This document shows positions 25,131-36,026 of a DNA stretch of 64,000 nucleotides, in pieces. The notes under the pieces were generated by a model. That model was not told where the DNA came from. It made no database searches and worked only from the letters and a program-made list of their open reading frames with translations. How positions within the stretch are numbered: the first letter of the stretch is position 1; each line of letters opens with the position of its first letter. This stretch comes from Allodiplogaster sudhausi (taxonomy: Eukaryota > Nematoda > Chromadorea > Rhabditida > Diplogasteridae), in contig CALZFC010000009.1 in the NCBI GenBank assembly GCA_945643635.1, positions 6,262,501 through 6,326,500 on the forward strand, read 5' to 3'. The translations under genes were made by a program, and so were the position numbers.

Positions 25131-25800
25131 CCTCCCTTTCTCTCTCTCTCTCTGAATCTGGCTTGTAACCTGAGTTGATCGCCGCTTTTGTGCGGGCGGT
25201 GCGCGTGAGCCGATCGAGACTCGAGATTGGCCGAGGTTTGTGAGAAATAGAAGGCGAGAGTCGAAGAAAAGGGCAAAGCCCCTGAATCAGGGAATCAGGG
25301 GAGGTTGTGTACGGTATTCTCTGTCCAGCACAACATATGCACAGACACGCCTTTGCTACCAACACTATTATTATTATTTGCGAATTAATTATTATAATAG
25401 CATTGTTGAAACCTTGCTTAGTGCGTCTCATATATCGTAGAAGGTGGCTCATTGACCCTTTTGCTATGATACTCGTACTTGTTTGGCGGTATCGCGTACA
25501 AGGAGAAAGACGGTATGTCTCCTCAGTGGCTCTCCCTCTCCCTGTTCAGGCCTCTTCACACTGCCTCCTTTGCCGATGTGCACACAAATACTCATCACAT
25601 TGACACGCTGCTTCCAAGTCACATATCCAGAGAGAGAGAGGGAGAGAGAGAGAGAGAAGAGGAAGGAGAGAGAGAGAGACAGGTAACGAGAAAGTTTGAG
25701 ATAGAGAGTGAAAGCCGAAAGGCATTCAACAAAACAGATCGCTTGCTCTTTGAAAGATGAGCTGAAGCGAACGATGATGAGCCGATGGGATAAATGTAAA

Positions 25801-25838
<38 letters not shown>

Positions 25839-25960
25839 GAGAGAGACTCCAGTTATCCACTCATCTCTCATTCACCTGCTTGATTCCCTGCCACTCGGTC
25901 GGCAGGAGATCGCACACGCATCTTCATGTACTCGGAACACTTGACTGCAATGACGAAGCC

Positions 25961-25997
<37 letters not shown>

Positions 25998-27778
25998 GAG
26001 AGAAAGGAAGAGAGAGAGAGTGGAATTGGAGATCACTTTCACTCTGTATCCCTGCTTCTCCTAATCTTGTAGCTTCCGATTGATTCTCAATGCAAGTACA
26101 ATACGGTATGCTAAAGAAGCGAGAATATTTTTCTCAGTGAAAAATGCAATCAATTAATGGGAATTGCTGTAGATTTTTTTTAAACAATAAAATACTCTTG
26201 AAGCCGTCTGCTCGAATCCGCCATCAGTCTCGTCGATCAACCGGATACTACGGACACGTGCGGCCGAGCGGGCAGCCGAAGAGCTGTCGATCATCATCAC
26301 TGCGCAGGGCATGGCAGCGCGTGCTGCCGCGCACCAGTCGGCGCAGCGGCTGCCTCAGCTGAACGCGGCGGCCGCAGCCGCAGCAGCAGCCAACTCGCGG
26401 CCGCCCTTCCCACAGCTCACGAGCCAGCCTCCATCGATGCACGGCTTCCCCTTCCAACCACTCTGGCCAAGTACGATTAGTATTCGTATTAAAAATAGTT
26501 AACATAAATATTTTATTCTATTTTTGCGAGTCCTGCAATAATGAGAAAGTGGCATTGATTTCAGCCCTGATGCTAAACGCCGCAGCCGCAAACGCCGTGG
26601 CGACCAGCACGGGAAGCGTGCAGCCGGGAGGCATGCCCGGCTTCGGTCTCCAGCCATTCCTGTCTGCGCTCTCGCTCAATCTCCAGCAGTCCGGCCTCGG
26701 TGGATTCGCCGCGGCGGCTGCCGCTGCACAAGCGGCTGCAGCCGCGGCGGCTGGCTCACCCGCATCCGCCGGCGACTCGGGTGGCGCGCCGTCCGAAGAT
26801 GACATCGCGGCCATGGCCACTAGGCGATGCTCACGCAGCAGCTTCACTCCAGGCAAGCATCGTGTGTGCAAATAAACAGAAATGCATTGAAGAAAATGGA
26901 TTGAATCAAGAATTGAAGTACTGTAAGTCTAGAGCAACTCGAGATCCTCGAAGCGGCCTTCGCCGGCGAGCCGTACCCGAACACGGAGGATCGCATGGAG
27001 ATTGTCAAGAAGACACAGCTGCCCGAGGCGCGCATCCAGGTGCAGATTCTACAGAGCATCATAAAGTTTTCTCTTCTCTAACTCATCACAATTACCGATG
27101 GAATCTAGGTTGCATATGGCATTAATTAGTAAAACCTTATTTGCCTATATAACTGATGCCGCAAGTATCGCATCATTTCCATTCTCAGGTGTGGTTCTCG
27201 AATCGACGAGCCAAATGGCGACGCACGCAGCCGGATTCGAATGGCTCATCCGAAGAGCGGGCCATTCTCGCTGTCACTGTTAGTATGCTAGACATTGTGC
27301 GGATCTTAGAGATAGAGGGGAGAAGAGGGGGGCGAGCGTGAGAAAGAGAGAACGAGAGAGAGAGAGAGAGATGAAGAAGCTGAGGACATTATAGATAAGA
27401 GGGGTTGGCTCTTGGTCATAGGGATGGTGAGCTAATATTCCTGGAATAATGAAAGAAAGGAAGAGAAAATGAGGTGGGGGGGGGGGGGAGGTGCTGTTAT
27501 CTGGGTCCCAAGAACAGCTTGATATCCTTGATGCTAAGGATGGTGACTGTGCATCGCCACTGGCGCCAACCGAAGGCGGCGGGCCACTGAATGACTCAGC
27601 CTTGCCCATGATGCACATCGAGACGGGAGAGGACTACGGAGCAGCCGGAGAGGAAGATGAAGAGGAGGAGGGGGAAGAGGGCGAATACGAAGAGAGGACC
27701 GCGCCGGCTGAGGAGACCAGTGAGACCAAGGCTCAGAATCAGAAGCGAGACATCATTCGATTCAAGCCATATGAATGA
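23511..27778 (+). CDS. eyg-1: PAX/homeobox transcription factor, eyegone type
   Basis: Nuclear DNA-binding regulator. Exons 23511-23657, 24048-24144, 26204-26470, 26565-26852, 26933-27039, 27189-27278, 27491-27778 (about 427 aa). Residues 1-49 are MSRLTKRY plus a Gly/Ser linker ending GTKPK. Next is an intact second half of a paired domain: [29 protein letters not shown] and [21 protein letters not shown] just after is reminiscent of Drosophila Eyegone. Ala-rich stretches lead to the homeodomain, [13 protein letters not shown] through [17 protein letters not shown], with the Pax-typical Ser at position 50. The tail is acidic. The homeodomain frame requires a GC donor after 26852. The first half of the paired domain is missing unless upstream exons exist. 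The acceptor at 27490 sits after poly-G and is uncertain. Subfamily assignment is inference. Confidence 0.75.
23736..24013. mobile_element. MITE with TTAA target duplications (PAX intron 1)
   Basis: Flanked by TTAA at 23732-23735 and 24014-24017. The left terminus AGGAAGTATCCGGCGAATAA matches the reverse complement of the right terminus (AGGAGGTATCCGGTGAATAA). It is 278 bp with no coding capacity. TTAA duplication is typical of piggyBac-type transposition. A relative lies at 40398-40929. Confidence 0.8.
25087..25155. repeat. CT microsatellite
   Basis: (CT)n with a CCCTCCCTCC interruption, in intron 2 of the PAX gene. GA arrays at 25806-25835 and 25964-26015 in the same intron have the opposite strand sense. 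Confidence 0.9.
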
Positions 27779-29163
27779 GGAAAAAGAGCCACTTACTTCG
27801 CCACAGCTTTACCGTCCTACTACACTCTATATATATCACCCTCAAAAGAAAATGTTCGGGAATCAATAATACTCACCATGACATTTTTTTTAATCATATC
27901 CCTGCATTGGAATCACTAATAATTGAAATTGTTAAGAACATTAATGACTTAACAGTTATGGCTCTAAATGGAGTTTTCGATTGCTTTAATACTGTCACTC
28001 TAGATAGCGTCCTTTCATGTTAAATGCCTACCAACTCTCACCAGTTATGACTAGTTTTACATTTCTGTCATTAATCAAACTCGCTCTTTTCCAACATCCG
28101 TTTCATTCAGTATTCCTTTTTATCAGAAGTATTTGCATGAAACGTATTAAAAAGTGTCCTCGACGACTATCTTATTCGATTCGTTATGGCCTTACCTTTC
28201 GACGGCATTATGCATACATATATGTAATAAAGGAAATGTAGCAGCGTATAATCGGCACACTCAATGGTCTCTCTTTATATCCATCACCTTTTCATATCAT
28301 CACTCCATGTGTGTTGTAAACATAATAAACTTTTACTTCAAGGCTTCTTTTGTATTATCACGACATGTTAAATGTAAATAGAAACTCCGGAAGGGAAAAA
28401 ATAAACTAAATCTTGGGTAACTCTACTCATTTACCTTATTCATTTTATCTTACATTGTTCCTTGTTGCTTCTTTCACTTGTAGAGAAGACGGAGATGAAC
28501 TCCGACAGTTGGCAGCCTAGTCATCATTACTCTGCCTTTTCTCTCAGCTTCTGTTAGAAAATAAGTCATTTTAAGCGCGTGTTACTCAGTGCTCAACCAT
28601 TGAGTCATATATGTATGTAGATAAAGGCATCATCCGAATTGAAGCTCTTCACTCATCCCATTATTTCTTTACGCAATTTTTCCATCCTCATATATTTCTG
28701 CTCTACTTCATTTGCGCTTATTCCCCACTATCCAAATCTCACTTATACTATTCGGTTGGTTCGGTGCAAATATTTGATTTCTATCTCCTTCACTCTCTCC
28801 CACTTTGTCTCGCTCTATCTGTTCTCACTTTTATTGCTCAATACGCGCACTTCCTTATGATGAGAAATGTTTTTTTTATAACTGAAGAAGGATTTATCTG
28901 TTTCAGTGTTCTCTTCCCTTTGATGTTCTGACATTACCATGACAAAGCAAATGTAGCAGTTCAAAATCGATACACGTGAATGGTCCCTCTCCTTATCTCT
29001 CTCAATTCATCCGATCTCTAAGTACAGACATGCATATCTGCGAGCATTCTTTACATGATAAACTTTCCTTCTTTGCTTGTTTTCTACGTGATTAAAGAGA
29101 AGAATAGTGTGTTGTCACATGAAAAGAGAAGGCGCCAGCGTCATTTATTGGTCAGATGACGTC

Positions 29164-29203
<40 letters not shown>

Positions 29204-30854
29204 AGAGAGAGTAAGGAGTGAGTGCGAGAGGAGAGGGAAACAGTCCGCGTGGCAGGGCTTACACGAGAGGAAAAGCTGCTTGTAAGAGGCCATCCGACCG
29301 CCGTGGGCACATGAATGACGAATGAACAGGCAGGAAGGACGAGGGATAGGCATGCCTAGCCCCCCGGATGATAGCACCAGCTTCCGTCTCTACAGAGGCA
29401 GGACATGACCGTGCATGCCTTATCAGTATGGAAGCACTGAATACAAGAGGGGTGGGGAAGAGAGAGAGAGAGGGGGAGAAAGAAACAGAGAGAGAGAGAG
29501 AGAGAGAGAGTGAAAGAGAGAGAGAGAGAGAGAGAGTGGGAAAAAGAGTTTGAAATACAAAGAGAGAGAGAGTGTGAAAGAGAGATTGAAAATAGAAGCA
29601 TTGTCACCTCACCAACATGCCCGCCTCCTCATCCAAGCCTCCCATTCAATGAGTACGACCAATTTCCCGTTGGCGACATCGTTTTCTTAAAGGCACTGCC
29701 AGTTTAATGGAAACGCATTGGACTCCGAAATTAGTTTAATATTCTGATGTTTTGTACTTAGGGATTCATAACCGAAGAGTAGTAACCGAAATTCGCATAA
29801 ACTTTGACAACGTGCAGGATTCCATGTCCTAGTGCGTTCATAATACTGATATTCTGATTAATATATGTAGAATTGCTTCAAACTTATCCACCATTGTTCG
29901 TTGGAATTTTGCAACATATGTATGTGAGTAGTATTTCCCGGTTTCGAAGGTATATAAAACCGATTTAATTATTTTTATAGAATGCTCGCTTATTATATGA
30001 GACTGCGAGATAATTAGAAATCGTGCACAAAAGCACACCCTCATAAAAGTAAATAAAATTTCAGCATTCAATTTTTCTTTCCTTGAACAATTTTTACATT
30101 TTTGGAACATAATTCGTAGTATCCCACCGTTAGGATTAGCGGTTGTTATTCTCAAATATTTTTTTAATAAATGAAAATTTTTTTCCACTTCCTGGATTGT
30201 CTATGAATTAATGTGAGCCGCAGTTGTCTTCGAAACGTTCGTTCGATCATAAACAAGCGACTTGCAATGAAGCGGGCATGAATGATTTGAATTGAATGCA
30301 CGGCAGGAGGAAGAGTCTTGTGTTTTCACGCACGACTTTTCACTACGCGTGCTGAGAGAGAGGGAAAGAGAGGAAGAGAGAGAGAGAGAGGAGGGAGAAC
30401 AGAGAGAGACAAAGAGTACAGTTTGAAGGACGATTAAAATAAAAAGGAAGAGAAGAAGATTGGGAGAATAAAAGGAGAAAGAGAGAGAGAAAAGTAAAAA
30501 AGTAGAGAGAGAGAGCGAGAGAGAGAGAAAGAGAGGAAGGTCTTCTTCGTCTTCTTCTTCTTCTCCGCCACACCATCGCCCGCCCAGGCCGCGCCCCGTC
30601 CACCCCCTCCCCAACACTCTCCTCCTACTCCTCTCCAACCGGCCGAGAGTATTGCCTGCTGCGTCTGTCAGCAGTTCGCGTCCCTCGTACTCTTACTCAA
30701 CAGATTTATAGAGAGAGAGAAAGAGAAAGAGAGGAAGTTAGAAAGAGAGAGTGAGAAAGGCAGAGAGATAGGCAGAGAAACGATTTCACTATCATCTGAT
30801 TCGCATGTTCAGGGCAGTGTGATTCGGAGGCGGCTGACTCATCGGAGCGTCAGA
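27779..30854. other. 3' UTR of the PAX gene and intergenic region
   Basis: AT-rich for 1.3 kb, then GA arrays at 29167-29199 and 29460-29545 and a GA-rich run-up to the next gene (30350-30540, 30710-30780). No exon recognised. Confidence 0.5.
29460..29545. repeat. GA microsatellite
   Basis: (GA)n with short interruptions in the intergenic region. Confidence 0.9.
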
Positions 30855-33800
30855 ATGGGCTCATGCTGCAGCAAGAAGACGCGGAAGCAGACGCAGAGTG
30901 TTCGTTTGCTTTTCAGTCTTTTGAACTTACATGCCAATTGTATGCTTAAATAAACAAGTAAGTAAACAAAACAAACATAAAAAATGACATTCTTCCCTGT
31001 CGCCTTTCACCTCAGTCGGTCGCGTCTTCCCTTTCTCTCATTCTTTACTGCGCCACCTCGATGCTTTCTATAGCCCCCGCTGCCTCCTTCCAATCACCGG
31101 CCATGTTCTACTGTTCGACACGAGAACATGGCCCTCTCCTGTCGGAGTGGAACGATTTATCGACTCTGCTCTGCTGGCCTTTCCACTCTTCGTCTTTTAC
31201 ATCGTCCACATCATGCCCCACACTTGTTATCTTCCCCTTTGCAAGTTAGGCGGCGCAAGATGCATCAGCCTTTCTTGGCCTCGCCTGTACTCTTGTCTCT
31301 TTACATTTGTCTCTCTCTCTGTCTCTCGCTCTTTCTTAATCTCCCTCTCCCTCTTTGCCATGCACTCTCTTCAGCAAACGCATGGTGAGACTGAGCTGTG
31401 CAAAAAGAGCCTTATGCAATGGTTGTCACTCCTCCTTCCATTCGAGATCTGATCTCGCCTGCCTCACGAGATTTCTCGTCGACTTTTGTGTGCAATCAAA
31501 ACTGAAAGCTCAACTAGATGAAAAGGGAAGTTTGAGGTCAAAGACCTTTCCGCATTAAGCGCGCCGCTTTCACTCTGCTCTGTTTCAGATCGACAAGCAT
31601 CTCTCTCTCTCACTGTCTCTCTCATTCTTTCTATCTCTCACTCGCTCACTTTCTTCCTCTCCATCTCTCTCTCTCTCTCTCTTTTGCTTTCACCTGTCTA
31701 CATTCCTTCCCTCTATCGAAACCCTCCCTCTCTACACTACACGATGGATTCTCGCCTAACTAAGTTGCAACCCTAAACGCCAAATTAAAGTTGGATCTAG
31801 AATGTCAAGGCGTAGTGATAGCAAATTTTGACACAAAGGTTGATGATTTTCAGTCCTCATTCGTCCCTAAGGAATCTGATTTCCATATTTTATAGCATGG
31901 TTTGTGGTTCCTAAAAACTAACTCTTCTTTTGGCCCATGACCATACATTTAATATTGCAAAAACAGCGATACAACATTACGCACGACTCGCTGATAACGA
32001 CTTCGAGTTTTGTGATTTTCCCCATTCTAAAATATCGACTTGGATGTGACCTTCGAGTGGTGGCCCTCTGAAGAATAGTCTCTTTTCTTGTCTGATTTAT
32101 TTTTCCCACTTGTTCTCTGCTTCTCTCTCTCTCACACACATTCCTTTTCATGTAGTCGTGACGTTGCTGAATGGTGGGCCGCAAAAGGCGAAAACAGCCT
32201 GACATTCTGAATGGCAGACTAAAGTATGAAGGATGGGTGGGTTGAGGAGTGGGAGGGGAACATTGAGGTAGTATAGTCCACGTCGAACACAGTTGAAAAA
32301 ATCTCAAGTTACAGGTTCATATTACCGAACTTTTTATATACTATGTTTAGACTAAGAGGTCTAATATCCTAAACAAGACTATTTATGTCAATAGTAACAA
32401 AATTTACATAATTAGATTTTCTTCTTTAAGTTATATGGGATGGCATGTTTGCCACCTGCTTCTTATAAACAAATACGGCAAAATAGGCATGTGAATAAAT
32501 GTTTCTACTGATACGAGCGATTTCAAGAATAAGATAAGACAGTAAGAAGTACATACAGCGAATGGTTAGTCAATCCTGGTTGCGAAAGAAAGCGTAGTTT
32601 ACTAATTTATCTTCTGAAGCGAAAAAATTATTTAATAGCCATCGTATCAGGTTGACTTCTTTATATGGCATACAGTTTCGATTTACCATTTCCCCTCTAA
32701 CGCCGGCCAATCCTCTTTTGACTGCTACAGCTCTGTCAGCGCAAGAGGCAGACAAATTACCTCCAAGCGAACATTCTGGCCTTAAAAAATGGTTCCCCTA
32801 ACTGTTTCGATCGCAGTCACCTTCAGTCATTCTCAATCACTCAATTTAATTCTTTTTCTCTACTGCTGTGTCTTCTTTCAGCCTCTGTCCCTCTTCCCTC
32901 TCTTACTCGCGCTCTATTTCTCTTTCTCCATCTCTCTCTCTCCATAACTGCTTTTAGTCAACTCCATTGGCACTTGAGCCGAGTGGAAACGCCATTTCGC
33001 GAGTCCTTGACTTTCTGATGTCGCTTTCCTCTACCGATAAAAGCAAAAAAAGTCTATCTGTGGTTTGAACCATTTCGAACGTGTTCCTGTACTTGCAAGC
33101 TCTTCTTGAACTGACAAGAGAGCCGCCTTCCCTTAATGAATCTTAAACAGTGTCAATTCTTCTTCTTCTTTTTTTATACAACTTATTCTCTTGAAAGCGG
33201 AACGGTCAGAGTTCCGCAATCAGCTCTGCGCCTCTGAGCTGCAGATGAAGAACGAAGCTGCAAAGTAGAAAGTTAGAAAGAGGAATTCATAGTCGATCAT
33301 TTTGTGTTTTATGTAGCATACCAGCAGCTGCTTGATGTGGATTTCCATACCTCACTCTAAATAATATGATAAATAAATAAATAAATAAATATTTGCTCAT
33401 TTCAGATGCAAGTTATTCCGTTAACTTTTTCTTTAGAACGTTATATCTTTGCTCATGCATTCGCAATCCCAATTATAGCGAAAAAATTGAGTTTTCGCTT
33501 CCTTTAAAGAATCAAAGCATTCTTTTTAGAATGGTGAAGTTGGCGAAATTAAAGACGACGATCTTTGCGGCATTTTTCGCGAATTTGATCTCAACGGTGA
33601 TGGATTCATCCAGAGGGCGAGTTTACGCATTCATATCATTCGTAACGAAATTATACTTTAGTTGAGTGCAACGATCTTAACAAAATAAGATCTGAAATTA
33701 TATGCATATTTATTCACTGATAGTGGATGAGCGGCAACAATTAGTTGCATCTCTCTTTCAGGATGAGCTAAAGGCTGTCATGCAAAAGATGGGGCAGTCG

Positions 33801-34562
33801 CCGACGGAGGAAGAGCTGGAGGCCATGTTCAAGGCGGCCGACAAGGACAACGACGGCAACATTGACTTCCAAGGCATGATAATTCACTCTTCGACTGAAT
33901 TCTTTAAGAATCCTTAAGATCTGTGTATTAAAAAATATTCTGGCTAATAAATAATTCGTGGTCATTTTTTTAAACCTTCGTTTTAGAGTTCTTAACGATC
34001 GCACACGCGAATCCGCTTTCGTTGTCGCTGAAGTCTGTCTTTGAGGAGTTGGATGTTGACGGAGACGGCTTCATTACACGGCAAGCCAAACATACTCATA
34101 TGATCTTTCTATTCTTGTATGCCGGCATTTCACTAATTGCCAGCCTTCTCACATTCGCGTTTTCCCAAATTTTTTTGTGAATAGCAAAAAAATAATATCA
34201 GCACATAATAAATTAGCAAGATTACATCGCTAACTTATTCGATATCGGGAAATTTCAGCTCCGAGCTGAGAACGGCCTTCCAACGGATGGGCCACACCCT
34301 CTCCGATGCAGACATCAAAGCAATCTATAAACATGTTGACGTCAACAACGATGGCCGCATCAACTTTCAAGGTTTCTCATGCACAGAAGTATGTAGTTGA
34401 AAAAAGAAGAGACATTCATTCTGTGAAGAGATGGTTTTGCTTTCTCCAACAAACCTGACTGACTACATTTCTTAATTTTATTGTTATTCTCCACATTTCT
34501 AATCCCATTAATTTTGCTGCTTCCTTTCAGAGTTCTGCCGCATGATGACAAAGAAGAAGTGA
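30855..34562 (+). CDS. Calmodulin-like protein with four EF-hands and acylated N-terminus
   Basis: Calcium sensor, probably membrane-tethered. Exons 30855-30899, 33530-33616, 33762-33873, 33987-34080, 34259-34371, 34531-34562 (160 aa). The N-terminus MGSCCSKK has Gly2 for N-myristoylation followed by two Cys suited to palmitoylation, and a basic stretch. Four canonical EF loops lie at residues 35-46, 71-82, 104-115 and 140-151; each has Asp at position 1, Gly at 6 and Glu at 12, so all should bind calcium. The tail is EFCRMMTKKK. Spacing and linker resemble calmodulin; with its N-terminal extension it fits the nematode CAL proteins. Introns 2, 3 and 4 use GC donors (AGG/GCGAGT, AAG/GCATGA, ACG/GCAAGC). 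Intron 1 is 2.6 kb. AATAAA is at about 34716. Confidence 0.85.
30900..33529. other. Intron 1 of the calmodulin-like gene
   Basis: CT-rich patches (31310-31350, 31600-31690) and AT-rich DNA with a short TAAA repeat (33371-33392). A short exon-like frame at about 33203-33269 (ERSEFRNQLCASELQMKNEAAK, then TAG) does not fit the gene's phase and is unproven. Confidence 0.45.
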
Positions 34563-36026
34563 AAATGTCTTCTGTTCGAGAACATGCCACAGTGGCTACT
34601 TACTGCATACTTATCTTGCACATTATTGATTGATTCTCTCGTACATTCGTATGGTGCCCTGCCACAACAACTATCGTTTCATGTTCCTCGGAATATTAAG
34701 AAAAGAAAAAAAATGGAATAAAATAAATACAAATTCATGATTTCTTCTTTTTGCTATGACAGGGTGCGTTTCTAAATGTTTAGCTTCAGAAGATCGATTA
34801 TATTTAGCATTCCTAATGAGTTGGCAATTCGCCATTTCCACTTTGTCAGTGTACTGAAGAATCCTTGCCAAACCCTTTTTACGATTTCCATAGAGATACA
34901 AGTGGGCCGGGCCCCCGCTTTGGAAATTCCTGGACACGACTGAAATGCGAGTGCCCCTTCTATTAAAGAAGAACGGATTCTTCTTCTTTGTGGTTCTCTC
35001 CCTCCTTTTTGGTTCGTTTCATGATCGCTGTCTTCCTTTTCGGTTGGTTTCCCGACCGCTCTGTGTGTGTTGTGCTCTCATAGCTTCCTAGCATATCGCT
35101 GCCGCGCTTTTTCCGGTCATTCGTTTGCAAACATTTTTATGTACTTTTATTTCTCGCCATTGTCTCAATGCATTCGATGACCGGCCGCTGACTGCTGAGA
35201 ATTATAAGAAAGGGCCGTAAAAATAAAGTTCTGAGAACATCCAAGCTTTCTCCGAGGAATAACACAAAATAACATGTAGGCAAATACATGTGTTTGGTAG
35301 GAGTATGCAACATACCACGGAAAATAAATCCATTTGAATAGACTCTTCGGATATTTTGGAGAACAAAGACATCCCCCAGGGAAAAACGGCGCCCATATAT
35401 GCCAAAATCTCTCAGCTCTTCCTTTCTCCCTTCTTGCACTATAAAATAAGCTGGAAATCACAGCGTCCGTGTGAGTTGCGTTGTGTTACATAAGAAGAGA
35501 AGAGCGTTGAAAATCTACATACATACATATATGTACATATCATAATTTAAAGTGGCAGGGTCAGAAATGGTAAAACTCGTCCGATATTTGCATTTCCAAT
35601 TTATGACTCATGTTGGCCGAAAACTCAACATGGACAATTTCGTTCGGTCGTCCATTTTCGCTTATGAGATCTTGCATTAGATAATTCACGTTTACTGTAT
35701 ATAATGGTTTCACGAGGGTGAGAATGTATAAAATAAGAAATGTCTCTCATTATTCCGTTTTCATAAATGCAACAATAAATAGCTATTTGAAAGCTTATCG
35801 TACTGTTGATGTGCATGACGGGATCCTTTAATTTTTGGCAAATTGCCAAGATTTTTGGTCTTACGGGCACCGTTGCTAAGCAGTAAAGCACGGAGATTTC
35901 CTTTCTTTTTTTTTAGAATACATATGACAGGGTGATTACACTTAAAGAACTTCTCTCGTGGTCAGAATATTACGATACACAATCGACGTTCTACTTTCAG
36001 TTGCAAGTAGTCTTTAGAAGAAAAAG
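34563..36026. other. Intergenic region between the calmodulin-like gene and the MFSD11-like gene
   Basis: 3' UTR, then AT-rich DNA without repeats of note. Nothing coding seen. Confidence 0.5.

Noticed and set aside
26853..26866. A GT donor 14 bases beyond the GC donor in the PAX homeodomain
   Set aside because: It keeps phase but would insert residues into the N-terminal arm and helix 1; the GC donor restores the conserved FTPEQLE sequence.
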